Below, piece after piece: positions 5,659-12,149 of a stretch of 23,451 nucleotides of DNA; within the stretch, counting starts at the first letter, position 1; each line of letters starts with the position of its first letter. The translations under genes and the position numbers were made by a program. Origin of the DNA: a virus; the IMG/VR virus record IMGVR_UViG_3300044645_001446, positions 1-23,451 of that record, one strand, 5' to 3'. The notes below the pieces were generated by a model that ran no database searches, was not told the origin of the DNA, and saw only the letters and a program-made list of their open reading frames with translations.

Positions 5659-5957
5659 CGAAGGCCCTCAAGATTCGCGTCAACAGTTGATTCGGGCAAC
5701 GGCTTGTGAATCGGATGATGCGGCGATGCCGTGCCTTCCATCAGCTTCCCAATTTGCCAGTCAGGTAAGCCAGCTTCTCTTAGGCCCCTGCGATAGCCGC
5801 GCTGAGTCCCAACCTTCTCACGCAGTTTGACAAGCTGCCGCAGTGTCTTTTCCAACTTCTCAGCTTCAACGGCCAGCACCCACTCTCCACGCTCATCGAC
5901 CTGGCTTGACCGTTGCGTGCCATCCCAACCAACCGCCCATCGCCTTAGCTCACTCAT
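5655..5957 (-). CDS. Hypothetical protein with GYRRGL motif
   Basis: The product is 100 residues and starts at an ATG in an ATGA overlap. A charged coiled-coil-like helix (VEAEKLEKTLRQLVKLREKV) leads into RGYRRGLREAGLPDWQIGKL. The latter matches, without gaps, a segment in the product of the gene at 1276-1494. The tail is Pro/His-rich (ASPHHPIHKPLP) and probably disordered. No function is known; a nucleic-acid or protein contact through the Arg-rich turn is possible. Confidence 0.6.
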   Translation of the reverse strand: MSELRRWAVGWDGTQRSSQVDERGEWVLAVEAEKLEKTLRQLVKLREKVGTQRGYRRGLREAGLPDWQIGKLMEGTASPHHPIHKPLPESTVDANLEGLR

Positions 5958-6193
5958 ACTCGCCTCTTTGCAATTAGAATGTTGACGTCAACCGCTGCCT
6001 TCGACGCTTCAAGGTGCTCATACGACCGGCAGAGCTCGGCAAGCACAGCCTTTAGGTCATTGTTTTCGTCGCGTAGGCGTCGGCACATGTCGCTGCAGTC
6101 ATTAGCGATCGGCAACGCACTATTCACAGCCTCAAGTTCTTTGCGGCGCCGCATCCACTGAACCGGCACATTCTTAGGCTCCGCTCGCTTCAT
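5954..6193 (-). CDS. Hypothetical coiled-coil protein, 79 residues
   Basis: An AAGGAG ribosome site lies six bases before the ATG, which overlaps the upstream stop (ATGA). The product has a basic N-terminus (KRAEPKNVPVQWMRRRKEL) and a heptad-like helix (MCRRLRDENNDLKAVLAELC), suggesting a small coiled coil. No family is recognised. It lies between two similarly small genes that follow the recombination block. Confidence 0.65.
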   Translation of the reverse strand: MKRAEPKNVPVQWMRRRKELEAVNSALPIANDCSDMCRRLRDENNDLKAVLAELCRSYEHLEASKAAVDVNILIAKRRV

Positions 6194-6396
6194 AGTTTTC
6201 TCCTTGCCTGCCCGCTAAGGGCCTCAATGCTTCGCAACTGATCCCTCAACAACTGCGCAACATGCTGCTGCTCGTCAACAGTGCCAGTCAAGTAATGCAC
6301 AAGCAACGGCAGACAATCACTAAACGCAGCATGCAACTCGCGCACCTTCGTTTCGGCCGGCGCACCAACAGTAAGCGTCGTCATGTTGATCTTCAC
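6190..6396 (-). CDS. Hypothetical protein, 68 residues
   Basis: No family is recognised. The start is taken as the GTG overlapping the upstream stop (GTGTGA); an ATG four codons later is equally possible. Most of the product is predicted helical, with TKVRELHAAFSDCLPLLVHYL followed by a Thr-Gly turn and DEQQHVAQLLRDQLRSIEAL, i.e. a two-helix hairpin. No membrane span or metal motif is seen. Confidence 0.55.
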   Translation of the reverse strand: MKINMTTLTVGAPAETKVRELHAAFSDCLPLLVHYLTGTVDEQQHVAQLLRDQLRSIEALSGQARRKL

Positions 6397-7094
6397 ACCC
6401 GATCGCCCGTAATAGGATCAAGACCAAGCGCTTCACGACGCTCAATGATCTGCCGCGGCAACCCTTGTTCCGGATCAAGCCGTGCAACCACGTCAGGCGC
6501 GTACCCAGCCAGCTTCTTCAGGCGATCGTCAATGCTGCCTTGCAACTTAGGTGGCAACAACCTGTACCTGTGACTGTCTAGTGTGGCCTCGAGCTTACGA
6601 GCACAACTAAGCGCTGAGCTGCGCGCCTTACGAAACTCATCACTGTGCGAATCGCTCAGCACCCGTGACGGATGCTCCGAGCCCCTAATGTGCGGCTCAA
6701 GGTTCGCGGCCTGCGTTTCGCTAAGCAACTGCAAGCGACTAAGGGCACGATCAATTCGGCGTCCAGGTGCCAGCTCATCGCTGAGCATCCGTTCCTCGTT
6801 CCTGTGCTTTTCCCTGCGTTTACGTTCATGCTCAGCCCGAAACGCGTCCTGTTCCTTAGCGCGCTGAATGTCACGCTTCGACGCATCAAACCGCACCTGC
6901 AACCATTCCATTGCCGCTTCGGGCCCGCGCGCTGAGCACACGTTCCTAACAGTCTTGATGTTTGGAATGAATGGCTCAACGAACGGCACGTAATGCTCGT
7001 TTGCGGGATCGGGATTGCGAACACGCTCACTAAAGCGAGTCATTTCACGCGCGAACTCCAACACGTCTTCAATCTCAATCTCGGACACAGGCAT
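6393..7094 (-). CDS. Hypothetical charged helical protein, 233 residues
   Basis: No family is recognised. The N-terminal 60 residues look globular (EIEIEDVLEFAREMTRF, then FVEPFIPNIKTVRNV). Residues 70-105 are an extremely charged helix (SKRDIQRAKEQDAFRAEHER and on). The C-terminal half is helical and basic, ending DPITGDRV. It follows the SSB-like gene directly (ATG one base after that stop), so it may serve in replication or recombination, but that rests only on position. Confidence 0.6.
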   Translation of the reverse strand: MPVSEIEIEDVLEFAREMTRFSERVRNPDPANEHYVPFVEPFIPNIKTVRNVCSARGPEAAMEWLQVRFDASKRDIQRAKEQDAFRAEHERKRREKHRNEERMLSDELAPGRRIDRALSRLQLLSETQAANLEPHIRGSEHPSRVLSDSHSDEFRKARSSALSCARKLEATLDSHRYRLLPPKLQGSIDDRLKKLAGYAPDVVARLDPEQGLPRQIIERREALGLDPITGDRV

Positions 7095-7095
7095 C

Positions 7096-7539
7096 CTAAA
7101 ACGGCAGGTCAGATTCGGTCGTTATTGAAGCGTCAATGCCTGTCGCGTTGCTTGTCGTTTGTGCGGCCGGCGCCCAATGGTCAATGCGCAAACGAACCTT
7201 GTCATCCCACAACTCATGCTTGATCGTGATGATGGCCTTGCCACCAATCATCTTTGGCGCCTCAAGGTCAACTTCGCCACTGTCAGCGTTTGGGTAGCCA
7301 ATCGCAACGAGTACCTGCTTCACGCGCCACATAGCGCGCTCAGTGACCGTCACCCAATCCTTAACGCCCCTGCCTTTGAGTTCCCCCTCAAGTATCTCTA
7401 GGTCGAGCGCAACCTGCGGATGCCCGTTCTTGCTTGTCTTTTCCTCAGCCGCCGTAACACCAATCAGGTATTCACCTGGCGGTATTAGTGTCTGCGGTGT
7501 TTCCTCAGTCCCTACCTGATCAAGCCCTGTAATTTTCAT
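7096..7539 (-). CDS. Single-stranded DNA-binding protein (DUF669-like)
   Basis: This 147-residue protein follows the Sak4-like gene, the usual place for DUF669-type single-strand binding proteins. The beta-rich body has IPPGEYLIGVTAAEEKTSKN, then PQVALDLEILEGELKGRGV, W-V-T-V, and an alpha-helical stretch AMWRVKQVLVAIGYP, as in the family. The C-terminus is acidic and ends SDLPF. This closely resembles the DDDLPF tip by which bacterial SSB proteins recruit partners, and supports the call. It would protect single strands and feed the neighbouring recombinase. The gene starts at an ATG overlapping the previous stop. Confidence 0.75.
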   Translation of the reverse strand: MKITGLDQVGTEETPQTLIPPGEYLIGVTAAEEKTSKNGHPQVALDLEILEGELKGRGVKDWVTVTERAMWRVKQVLVAIGYPNADSGEVDLEAPKMIGGKAIITIKHELWDDKVRLRIDHWAPAAQTTSNATGIDASITTESDLPF

Positions 7540-8273
7540 GCGGTTTCCTTTTCATCGAATGGAAGCGAGTCATCAACGAAGCTCGCCAAATAGCTTGCAA
7601 TTAGGTCCGACAGATTCAGCTCAACAATTTCACCAAGCGCGCCTGAGCGATCCTTAGCGCGTCGGCCTTTGCTTTCGATCAGTTGCGCGAGGTAGCGCGT
7701 ACCCTTCTCATCCCTGACGGCGCCGCAGTAAGCGATCACGTCAACCTCAGCCATCGCCTCAGTTGTCGTCTTACCACCGACCAATGGTTCGACGATGCGA
7801 TCGCCCGTGTCAGAATCCAGCACGCGTTCGTGGCAGATCAGGACAGTGTTCATGTCGCTGTCGCGGAGCTCACGCAGAATTGTGGTCATTGCCTTACCTA
7901 CCTGACCCCACTGCGCGATTGTTGGTTGATCGCCGCCAATGTGAAACGCAATGCCATCCCGCAGCTTGCCGAGCGTGTCGATGACGATTGTGTTCACGCC
8001 ATGCTCTTTAGCAGCGGCAAAGGACTCCCTGAAGTACGCGCGCGGGTCTTCACCCCAATCAACCCTGACTTCGAGAATGTCAGTGCCGGCCTCTCGAGCA
8101 GACTTGCGCGCATAGTGCAACGCGTTAGGGCCTTCAAGGTTGATGAACATGACGGGCCCAGGTGCCGACGCTGCGGCCGTGCTCTTACCCGCCCCAGCAG
8201 GCCCATAGAGCAGCAAGTTAACGGTGCTTGGCATCTTCTCGGTGCTGAACAGCTCGAGTGCCATGTCGGTCAC
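7536..8273 (-). CDS. Sak4-like RecA-fold ATPase (phage recombinase)
   Basis: The protein is about 245 residues with Walker A GPAGAGKS near residues 24-31 and Walker B TIVIDTL near 95-101. A RecA-like core follows (MNTVLICHE, then KTTTEAMAEVDVIAYC), and the C-terminus is acidic. This matches the AAA_24/Sak4 group of phage proteins, which promote single-strand annealing or strand exchange together with an SSB. The chosen GTG at 8273 overlaps the upstream stop (GTGA); the ATG at 8264 is a good alternative. The SSB-like gene follows directly with a 4-base overlap, so the pair forms one recombination module, with RusA encoded separately at 9311. Confidence 0.85.
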   Translation of the reverse strand: MTDMALELFSTEKMPSTVNLLLYGPAGAGKSTAAASAPGPVMFINLEGPNALHYARKSAREAGTDILEVRVDWGEDPRAYFRESFAAAKEHGVNTIVIDTLGKLRDGIAFHIGGDQPTIAQWGQVGKAMTTILRELRDSDMNTVLICHERVLDSDTGDRIVEPLVGGKTTTEAMAEVDVIAYCGAVRDEKGTRYLAQLIESKGRRAKDRSGALGEIVELNLSDLIASYLASFVDDSLPFDEKETA

Positions 8274-8455
8274 CAAATCACCCGCTCAACCTCACGCAAC
8301 CGCGCCTTAATAACATGCGTTAAGCGCTCAACTTCAACAGCGCGCTCAGTGGCCGGCGACCGCTCATCAACCGCGGTCCTTAGCATCATTTCGCCAAGCT
8401 CCATCACGCGACGGGCTTGATCTGCTGCTTCGCTTAGTTCTACTTCCGTGACCAT
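8270..8455 (-). CDS. Small acidic helical protein, 61 residues
   Basis: The start is the ATG at 8455, preceded by AAAGGGGCAG, the same extended ribosome site found before several genes of this phage. The product is one or two long helices (ELSEAADQARRVMELGEMML, later VEVERLTHVIKARLREVERV) and is probably a coiled coil. No family is recognised. It overlaps the membrane-protein gene upstream by 16 bases and the Sak4-like gene downstream. Confidence 0.65.
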   Translation of the reverse strand: MVTEVELSEAADQARRVMELGEMMLRTAVDERSPATERAVEVERLTHVIKARLREVERVIW

Positions 8456-8589
8456 TTCTGCCCCTTTGGTTGTTTGCCCCAAACCTTGTTCATCACTGTT
8501 TCGATGATCATGTACCCAATGACGGCGATGAGTCCCGCAGCGACAATTAGCATCGGCCACCACGCAATCGCAACAATCAACTCAAACAT
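8440..8589 (-). CDS. Small single-span membrane protein, 49 residues
   Basis: The ATG at 8589 lies inside the end of the previous gene (AATGTTTGA). The product MFELIVAIAWWPMLIVAAGL continues hydrophobic to about residue 31 and then turns basic (KVWGKQPKGQKWSRK). This gives one membrane span with a positive cytoplasmic tail. No family is recognised. Such proteins in phage early regions can act in superinfection exclusion or host takeover, but nothing here decides it. Confidence 0.6.
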   Translation of the reverse strand: MFELIVAIAWWPMLIVAAGLIAVIGYMIIETVMNKVWGKQPKGQKWSRK

Positions 8590-8800
8590 TGTGTTCCTCC
8601 CCAATCGACCTGGCAATGTCAACCTCGTTAGCAGCACAGTCAATTAGCATTTGCGTTATCGCACTCATCACTAGCTTTTCGTTGCCCGCAAGCTCACGAT
8701 GCAACGGATGCGTTGGCATCGTTTGCGCAATCTCAGCGAGCTTCTTAGCGACCGCCAAGTGTTGCAGCTGATCAACTTCATACCCCTCAAGCGGTTTCAT
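8582..8800 (-). CDS. Hypothetical helical protein, 72 residues
   Basis: The start is the ATG at 8800, in an ATGA overlap with the tiny membrane-protein gene upstream. The longer frame upstream encodes Cys/Trp-rich nonsense over that gene and is rejected. The product is helical and slightly acidic (EVDQLQHLAVAKKLAEIAQT, later NEKLVMSAITQMLIDCAANE). No family is recognised. Confidence 0.6.
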   Translation of the reverse strand: MKPLEGYEVDQLQHLAVAKKLAEIAQTMPTHPLHRELAGNEKLVMSAITQMLIDCAANEVDIARSIGEEHNV

Positions 8801-8895
8801 ACGAGCACCATTGCCGCAAGCCACAACCCAACACCAATCAAGGCACACAACATGGCAGCGAACACAACAAGAACACCAAAGATAAGGTCGCTCAT
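8797..8895 (-). CDS. Tiny membrane protein, 32 residues
   Basis: This ORF of 32 codons begins at an ATG overlapping the upstream stop (ATGA) and ends in another ATGA overlap with the next gene. Nearly the whole product is hydrophobic (MSDLIFGVLVVFAAML then CALIGVGLWLAAMVLV), a single membrane span. The two clean overlaps are the main evidence that it is translated. It fills the only gap between its neighbours. Confidence 0.5.
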   Translation of the reverse strand: MSDLIFGVLVVFAAMLCALIGVGLWLAAMVLV

Positions 8896-9077
8896 GCCGC
8901 GGGCTTCCACGGGCCCCAAATAACATTCGGTGGACTCATGTCAACCGCGATGAGCTGCCCAATCATTTGATCCGGCGTCAAGCCCTGCTTGTCGCAGTGC
9001 TTTTTGAACTCTTCGAAGTATTGCTCAGTGAATGTCACCGTTAGCTCCTTCGTTTTCATTCCAGCTAATGCTTTCAT
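8892..9077 (-). CDS. Hypothetical protein, first gene of the left operon
   Basis: The 61-residue product has KTKELTVTFTEQYFEEFKKH followed by TPDQMIGQLIAVD, a strand-helix-helix layout reminiscent of ribbon-helix-helix proteins such as Arc or CopG. If so, it may bind DNA as a dimer and regulate its own operon. The ATG is preceded by AAAGGGGCAGC. It is the first gene after the terminator and candidate promoter, which suits a regulator. The C-terminus (NVIWGPWKPAA) is not part of the usual fold. Confidence 0.6.
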   Translation of the reverse strand: MKALAGMKTKELTVTFTEQYFEEFKKHCDKQGLTPDQMIGQLIAVDMSPPNVIWGPWKPAA

Positions 9078-9122
9078 GCTGCCCCTTTCGCCATCCCCCG
9101 ATGGATTCCTTCAATGCGCGAA

Positions 9123-9152
9123 GTTATAAACCGCCGTTCGGATGGAAAGCAA
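9123..9152 (-). promoter_or_regulatory. Candidate sigma-70-type promoter for the left operon
   Basis: On the minus strand a TATAAC (9123-9128, five of six to the -10 consensus) lies 18 bases after TTGCTT (9147-9152, a weak -35). Initiation would fall near 9116, about 40 bases before the first start codon. It lies directly after the terminator at 9196-9229, where a new transcript would be needed. A TTGACG at 9183-9188 has no convincing -10 partner. A short CCATC/GATGG hairpin (9091-9104) lies in the predicted leader. Confidence 0.45.
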
Positions 9153-9195
9153 ACCGTGCCGTGACAGAACACCCGCAAATAGCGTCAAGAACGAC

Positions 9196-9229
9196 AAAAC
9201 GCCCCCCTACCCGTGAGGGCAGAGGGGCG
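9196..9229 (-). terminator. Intrinsic terminator with 13-bp stem
   Basis: The minus strand reads a 13-bp GC-rich stem (arms 9217-9229 and 9200-9212, with two G-U pairs) with the four-base loop TCAC, then TTTT at 9196-9199. This is a classic rho-independent terminator for leftward transcripts coming from the RusA gene. The plus-strand side has no T run, so it is one-directional. It separates the virion/lysis operon from the left operon. Confidence 0.85.
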
Positions 9230-9234
9230 ATTCG

Positions 9235-9307
9235 GAGCGCAAGCGCTCAACCCGCGGCATCTAGGGGGCATGCCGCAGTTATGTATTCGCCCAGGGCAGC
9301 GGGCGAA
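9235..9307 (-). other. Three consecutive hairpins before the terminator
   Basis: Between the RusA stop and the terminator lie three perfect inverted repeats. They are a 7-bp stem TTCGCCC/GGGCGAA (9286-9307, 8-nt loop), a 7-bp stem GCGGCAT/ATGCCGC (9254-9276, 9-nt loop) and a 6-bp stem GAGCGC/GCGCTC (9235-9248, 2-nt loop). With the terminator they make four hairpins in 108 bases with no ORF. They could be the 3' end of a stable untranslated RNA, protection against exonucleases for the long late mRNA, or protein-binding sites. Confidence 0.7.
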
Positions 9308-9310
9308 GTT

Positions 9311-9706
9311 TTAAACGATCGGGATAATTTCCCCTACAACCCGATCAACGTCCCCAAAGCGCTTCTCAGCAGTGATGCGCGTGATCTGACTGTCGTTCTT
9401 GATTACGCCCACGTGTTGCAGTAGGTCACCGACAGTTCTGACTAGCTTGTCGAGGTCGCCGCGGCTTGGGTAATCGTGCGATGGTTTCTTAGGTCGCGCA
9501 TACGTGAACTCAACTAGCAGTTCGACGGGCCCGCCGATCATTTCGGCTTTACCGAGCTGAGCTAGCAGCTGCTTCTTCGCATCAGCCACGTAGGGGCCGT
9601 AGTTGCTGTTTGCTTCACGATTGAACCTGTGGCCTGTTTTCGTGACGCCCGCAACCCTTGACCCTTTTGGTACTGGCCGGCCGAGGATCGTAAACTGCAC
9701 GCTCAC
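9311..9706 (-). CDS. rusA: RusA-like Holliday junction resolvase
   Basis: This is a 131-residue RusA-family endonuclease, which cuts four-way DNA junctions as a dimer using metal-bound acidic residues. It shows the family N-terminus (QFTILGRPVPKGS) and the signature region GDLDKLVRTVGDLLQHVGVI followed by KNDSQI. D84, D86, D94 and D105 are the expected catalytic or metal-binding Asp residues. The GTG start overlaps the upstream stop (GTGA). It is the last gene before the terminator, so it is made late with the structural genes and could clear branched DNA before packaging. Confidence 0.9.
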   Translation of the reverse strand: MSVQFTILGRPVPKGSRVAGVTKTGHRFNREANSNYGPYVADAKKQLLAQLGKAEMIGGPVELLVEFTYARPKKPSHDYPSRGDLDKLVRTVGDLLQHVGVIKNDSQITRITAEKRFGDVDRVVGEIIPIV

Positions 9707-10164
9707 TTGTCTGCAGCCCTATGAAAGCGGTATTGACTTAGCGCGTCGTAAGCCTCAACGGATGCGGCAAGGGAACGCCGGAGGAAATAGACGAGGCGAT
9801 CGACGTCTTCATCGTCGCGGCCCTCTGCTTCAAGCTCCTGCAGCGCGGCAAGCGTGTACATCCGCAAGTCAGCGGTTTCTTCTAGCCCCTCTAGCGCCCA
9901 ATCCCTTTTGCTGCAGTTAATCCACGGTGCAGACCCAGCGCGTGTCTCAGCGTAATCGCTAAGCCTGTCAGCGGTTGGATCGTCTTGGGCAACGTATGGT
10001 GCGAACTGTGCGCACTGCCTTGTTTGCTCACGTTCCCACGCTAGATCGCGGATCATGTCGTCGCGCGGTATCTGCCGGCCGCAACGACTGCACAACCCAC
10101 GATGCCGCGGATTTACTGATTCTTCGTGCCCAAGCTCTTGGCACATCTGTAGTGCTGTACTCAT
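9703..10164 (-). CDS. Hypothetical protein with N-terminal Cys cluster
   Basis: The 153-residue product has C8, then C25-x2-C28 with nearby His residues (H13, H21), a possible zinc site. A segment reading RDWALEGLEETADLRMYTLA (about 97-116) follows the W-x-x-E-G-x-E-E-x-x-D-x-x-x-Y pattern common in small phage proteins of unknown role. The rest is acidic and helical. A good AAAGGGGC ribosome site precedes the ATG at 10164, which overlaps the upstream stop. No function is assigned. Confidence 0.65.
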   Translation of the reverse strand: MSTALQMCQELGHEESVNPRHRGLCSRCGRQIPRDDMIRDLAWEREQTRQCAQFAPYVAQDDPTADRLSDYAETRAGSAPWINCSKRDWALEGLEETADLRMYTLAALQELEAEGRDDEDVDRLVYFLRRSLAASVEAYDALSQYRFHRAADK

Positions 10165-11363
10165 GCCCCGCCCCTTTCGTAGGTCCAGTCACGCCACATC
10201 AACGCCCCCGCCACATACACGGCCTGTTCGCACAAGAACCTGCCATTCGCGCGCACGCTAGCGGTTGCAAACCCCTGCTGCCAATCCGGTCGCGGAGCGT
10301 GCGACAAACCATCTTTGATTTCGCACAAGCACCCCGTCTCCAATGCGACAAGTGTGCGCGGCTCATTGTCAATCGTCCATTCAGTTGAGAACACGCTTGA
10401 CGCACGATGCGTATGCCCCTGAATCGTCGAAACTCGCATGTGATCAAGCGTTGCGCGCGCACTCGAGCCGGAGCCCTTCTTAGCAATCCAGCCATGAATG
10501 GCCTGCAGCTCAGGACTCACCTTGATTGCTGCGTGTTCATACCCGCCAACGTCGCTCTTGACAAACTTGATTCCAAGCTCATCGAACCTGAGCAGAAACG
10601 GCACGCTCAGCAGCCCGTCATCGTCACCAGGACGCTTAAGGTTTGTGATCGCCGCGAGCTGCTTACCGATCGCCGCCCGCAGGCGTTCTTCATGGTTTCC
10701 GGCTAGGCAAACGATCTCTGCGTCAGGCGCCGCGGCCCTGTAGTCGCGCAGCACCTCGTAACCCTGATCGAGCGTGTCCTGCATCGTTGCGGTATGCAGA
10801 TCGTTACGCGCATACCTGCTGACTTGATCGAAGTCCAGCAAATCGCCCAACAACAGAATGCGGTCAGGTTGATGATGAGTTAGCCACGCAACGGTTGCCT
10901 CATGCAAAGGCTTGTCGTGAAACGGCACGTGCTGATCGCTAAGGAAGCACACCAGCTCGTTGCCCTTGTTCGCCGGCCGCGCCTTTGGCTTTGGTGCAAC
11001 CCAGCCAGGATCACTTGACGCTGGCATAAGCATGCCCAGCCTCGGCTCGAGGTCCACGCGCAACTGCGTGTTCTCCAAGCCATCAGGCCCGCCCCAATTA
11101 TTGAGCCTTGACCTGACAACAATCCAGTCCTTGTCAACGTCAAGGCCACGGTCAGCGCACAAACGCCGGATGTCACCAAGGTCAGCTTCGTCCTCAATAA
11201 CAACTGACGATGCCTTAACTGGCTGAACAGCCTCTTTCTTTACCTTCGCTGCGTCAGCCCTCGCCCTTAGCGTGCTTGATGGAATACCAAGCGCCCTCGC
11301 AGCAGCAGCCCAGCTACCGTGCGTGTCAAGTAGCTCCTGCAACTCCCCCCGAGTTTGGGTCAA
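10161..11363 (-). CDS. Calcineurin-like metallophosphoesterase with HTH
   Basis: The 400-residue protein has a complete metallophosphoesterase signature: DQH (143-145), GDLLD (173-177), GNHE (222-225), H290 and GHTH (316-319), i.e. all ligands for two metal ions. Residues 1-37 are a helix-turn-helix (LLDTHGSWAAAARALGIPSS), as in Fis-like or resolvase-type DNA-binding ends. The start is a TTG two bases after the holin stop, the only initiator near the HTH. The substrate cannot be told; phage relatives are known with nuclease or phosphatase activity. The HTH suggests action on DNA. Its position between the lysis genes and RusA is unusual for a replication enzyme. Confidence 0.85.
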   Translation of the reverse strand: MTQTRGELQELLDTHGSWAAAARALGIPSSTLRARADAAKVKKEAVQPVKASSVVIEDEADLGDIRRLCADRGLDVDKDWIVVRSRLNNWGGPDGLENTQLRVDLEPRLGMLMPASSDPGWVAPKPKARPANKGNELVCFLSDQHVPFHDKPLHEATVAWLTHHQPDRILLLGDLLDFDQVSRYARNDLHTATMQDTLDQGYEVLRDYRAAAPDAEIVCLAGNHEERLRAAIGKQLAAITNLKRPGDDDGLLSVPFLLRFDELGIKFVKSDVGGYEHAAIKVSPELQAIHGWIAKKGSGSSARATLDHMRVSTIQGHTHRASSVFSTEWTIDNEPRTLVALETGCLCEIKDGLSHAPRPDWQQGFATASVRANGRFLCEQAVYVAGALMWRDWTYERGGA

Positions 11364-11364
11364 G

Positions 11365-11526
11365 TTACTCAGCCTTCAAGAAACCCGCACCAAACGCAGC
11401 AATGGTTGCGAGCGCGGCGCCAACCTCAGCGGGCACGTCAACACCAGCTGCAGACGCGATCCAAACAATGACTGTTGCGATAGCCCCGCCGATACCTGCG
11501 CCCTGAACCTTCTTGTTAATGGTCAT
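11365..11526 (-). CDS. Small two-span holin (r1t-type)
   Basis: This 53-residue product has a short basic N-terminus (MTINKKVQ), a first hydrophobic span GIGGAIATVIVWIASAAG, the turn VDVPAEVG, and a second span AALATIAAFGAGFL. The V-D-V-P-A-E turn between two spans is typical of r1t-type holins from phages of Gram-positive hosts. Holins form the membrane lesions that release or activate lysins. An AGGAGG ribosome site sits six bases before the ATG and overlaps the stop of the CHAP lysin gene directly upstream. Confidence 0.8.
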   Translation of the reverse strand: MTINKKVQGAGIGGAIATVIVWIASAAGVDVPAEVGAALATIAAFGAGFLKAE

Positions 11527-11534
11527 GCATCCTC

Positions 11535-12149
11535 CTAGCGCGTTACGCGCAGGTAGTCGTTGACAAGACTCTTTGCTCGGCGTTTGCGGTACACGCCATC
11601 CCCACCTGTTTTGCTGTCTGATACGGCACCACTGGCGCCTGTGTTGCCTTCAATTGTTTCGATGAACATGCCCGCCTCTTTGACGTACATGCCAACGTGA
11701 TCAAAGTTGAACCGAACTAGATCACCAGGCAAAGGCTTTGTGACGCGTCTAACGCCCCCAACGCCACCTAGAGCACGGACACTTGCCCAAGACCTAGTAA
11801 CGGCTTTAGAACCCGCTTGGCGGTAGCAGTACGCGATGAAGTCACCGCACCACGGTTCACCAATGTCACCGCCGTTCGCTTTAATGATCTTGTTGACCAT
11901 TGGCCCCGTGTTATTGCCGCCCTGCTCCATCACACCAACAAGCGCGTCAGCAGCACGCAAAGCACGCTTCTGCAATGTGTCGAGCTGCTTTTTGCGAACA
12001 CTGACCATCCAAACAGCGTGCTTCAGGCTCGCACGCCACTTCTTAACGCGTGCCGTGTTATGCGCACGCTTAGCAGCCAAAAGACGGTTGCGGCGCCAGC
12101 TCACTTTGCGTTCCCACGATCGCAACGAAGCCTCGGTACTAAAGCTCAT
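11535..12149 (-). CDS. CHAP-type endolysin
   Basis: Residues 1-70 are strongly basic and helical (many Arg, Lys and Trp), likely a wall- or membrane-binding part. Residues 75-204 resemble CHAP or NlpC/P60 papain-like hydrolases: EPWCGDFIAYCY places the catalytic Cys at 101, LPGDLVRFNFDHVGMYV places His at 151, and IEGNT supplies the third polar residue near 167-169. Such enzymes cut amide bonds in peptidoglycan. No Sec signal peptide is seen, so release would depend on the holin next door. The ATG overlaps the upstream M15 gene (ATGA). Confidence 0.85.
   Translation of the reverse strand: MSFSTEASLRSWERKVSWRRNRLLAAKRAHNTARVKKWRASLKHAVWMVSVRKKQLDTLQKRALRAADALVGVMEQGGNNTGPMVNKIIKANGGDIGEPWCGDFIAYCYRQAGSKAVTRSWASVRALGGVGGVRRVTKPLPGDLVRFNFDHVGMYVKEAGMFIETIEGNTGASGAVSDSKTGGDGVYRKRRAKSLVNDYLRVTR

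Noticed and set aside
8456-8563. Longer N-terminus for the 61-residue protein and similar extensions at 8643, 8926, 4495, 4155, 3823, 3458 and 1130
   Set aside because: The extensions run through the neighbouring gene in another frame. A later ATG with ribosome site or start-stop overlap fits in each case.
9183-9188. TTGACG just after the terminator as the main promoter -35
   Set aside because: No convincing -10 lies 16 to 18 bases downstream. The TATAAC at 9123-9128 with TTGCTT is a better, though still unproven, pair.
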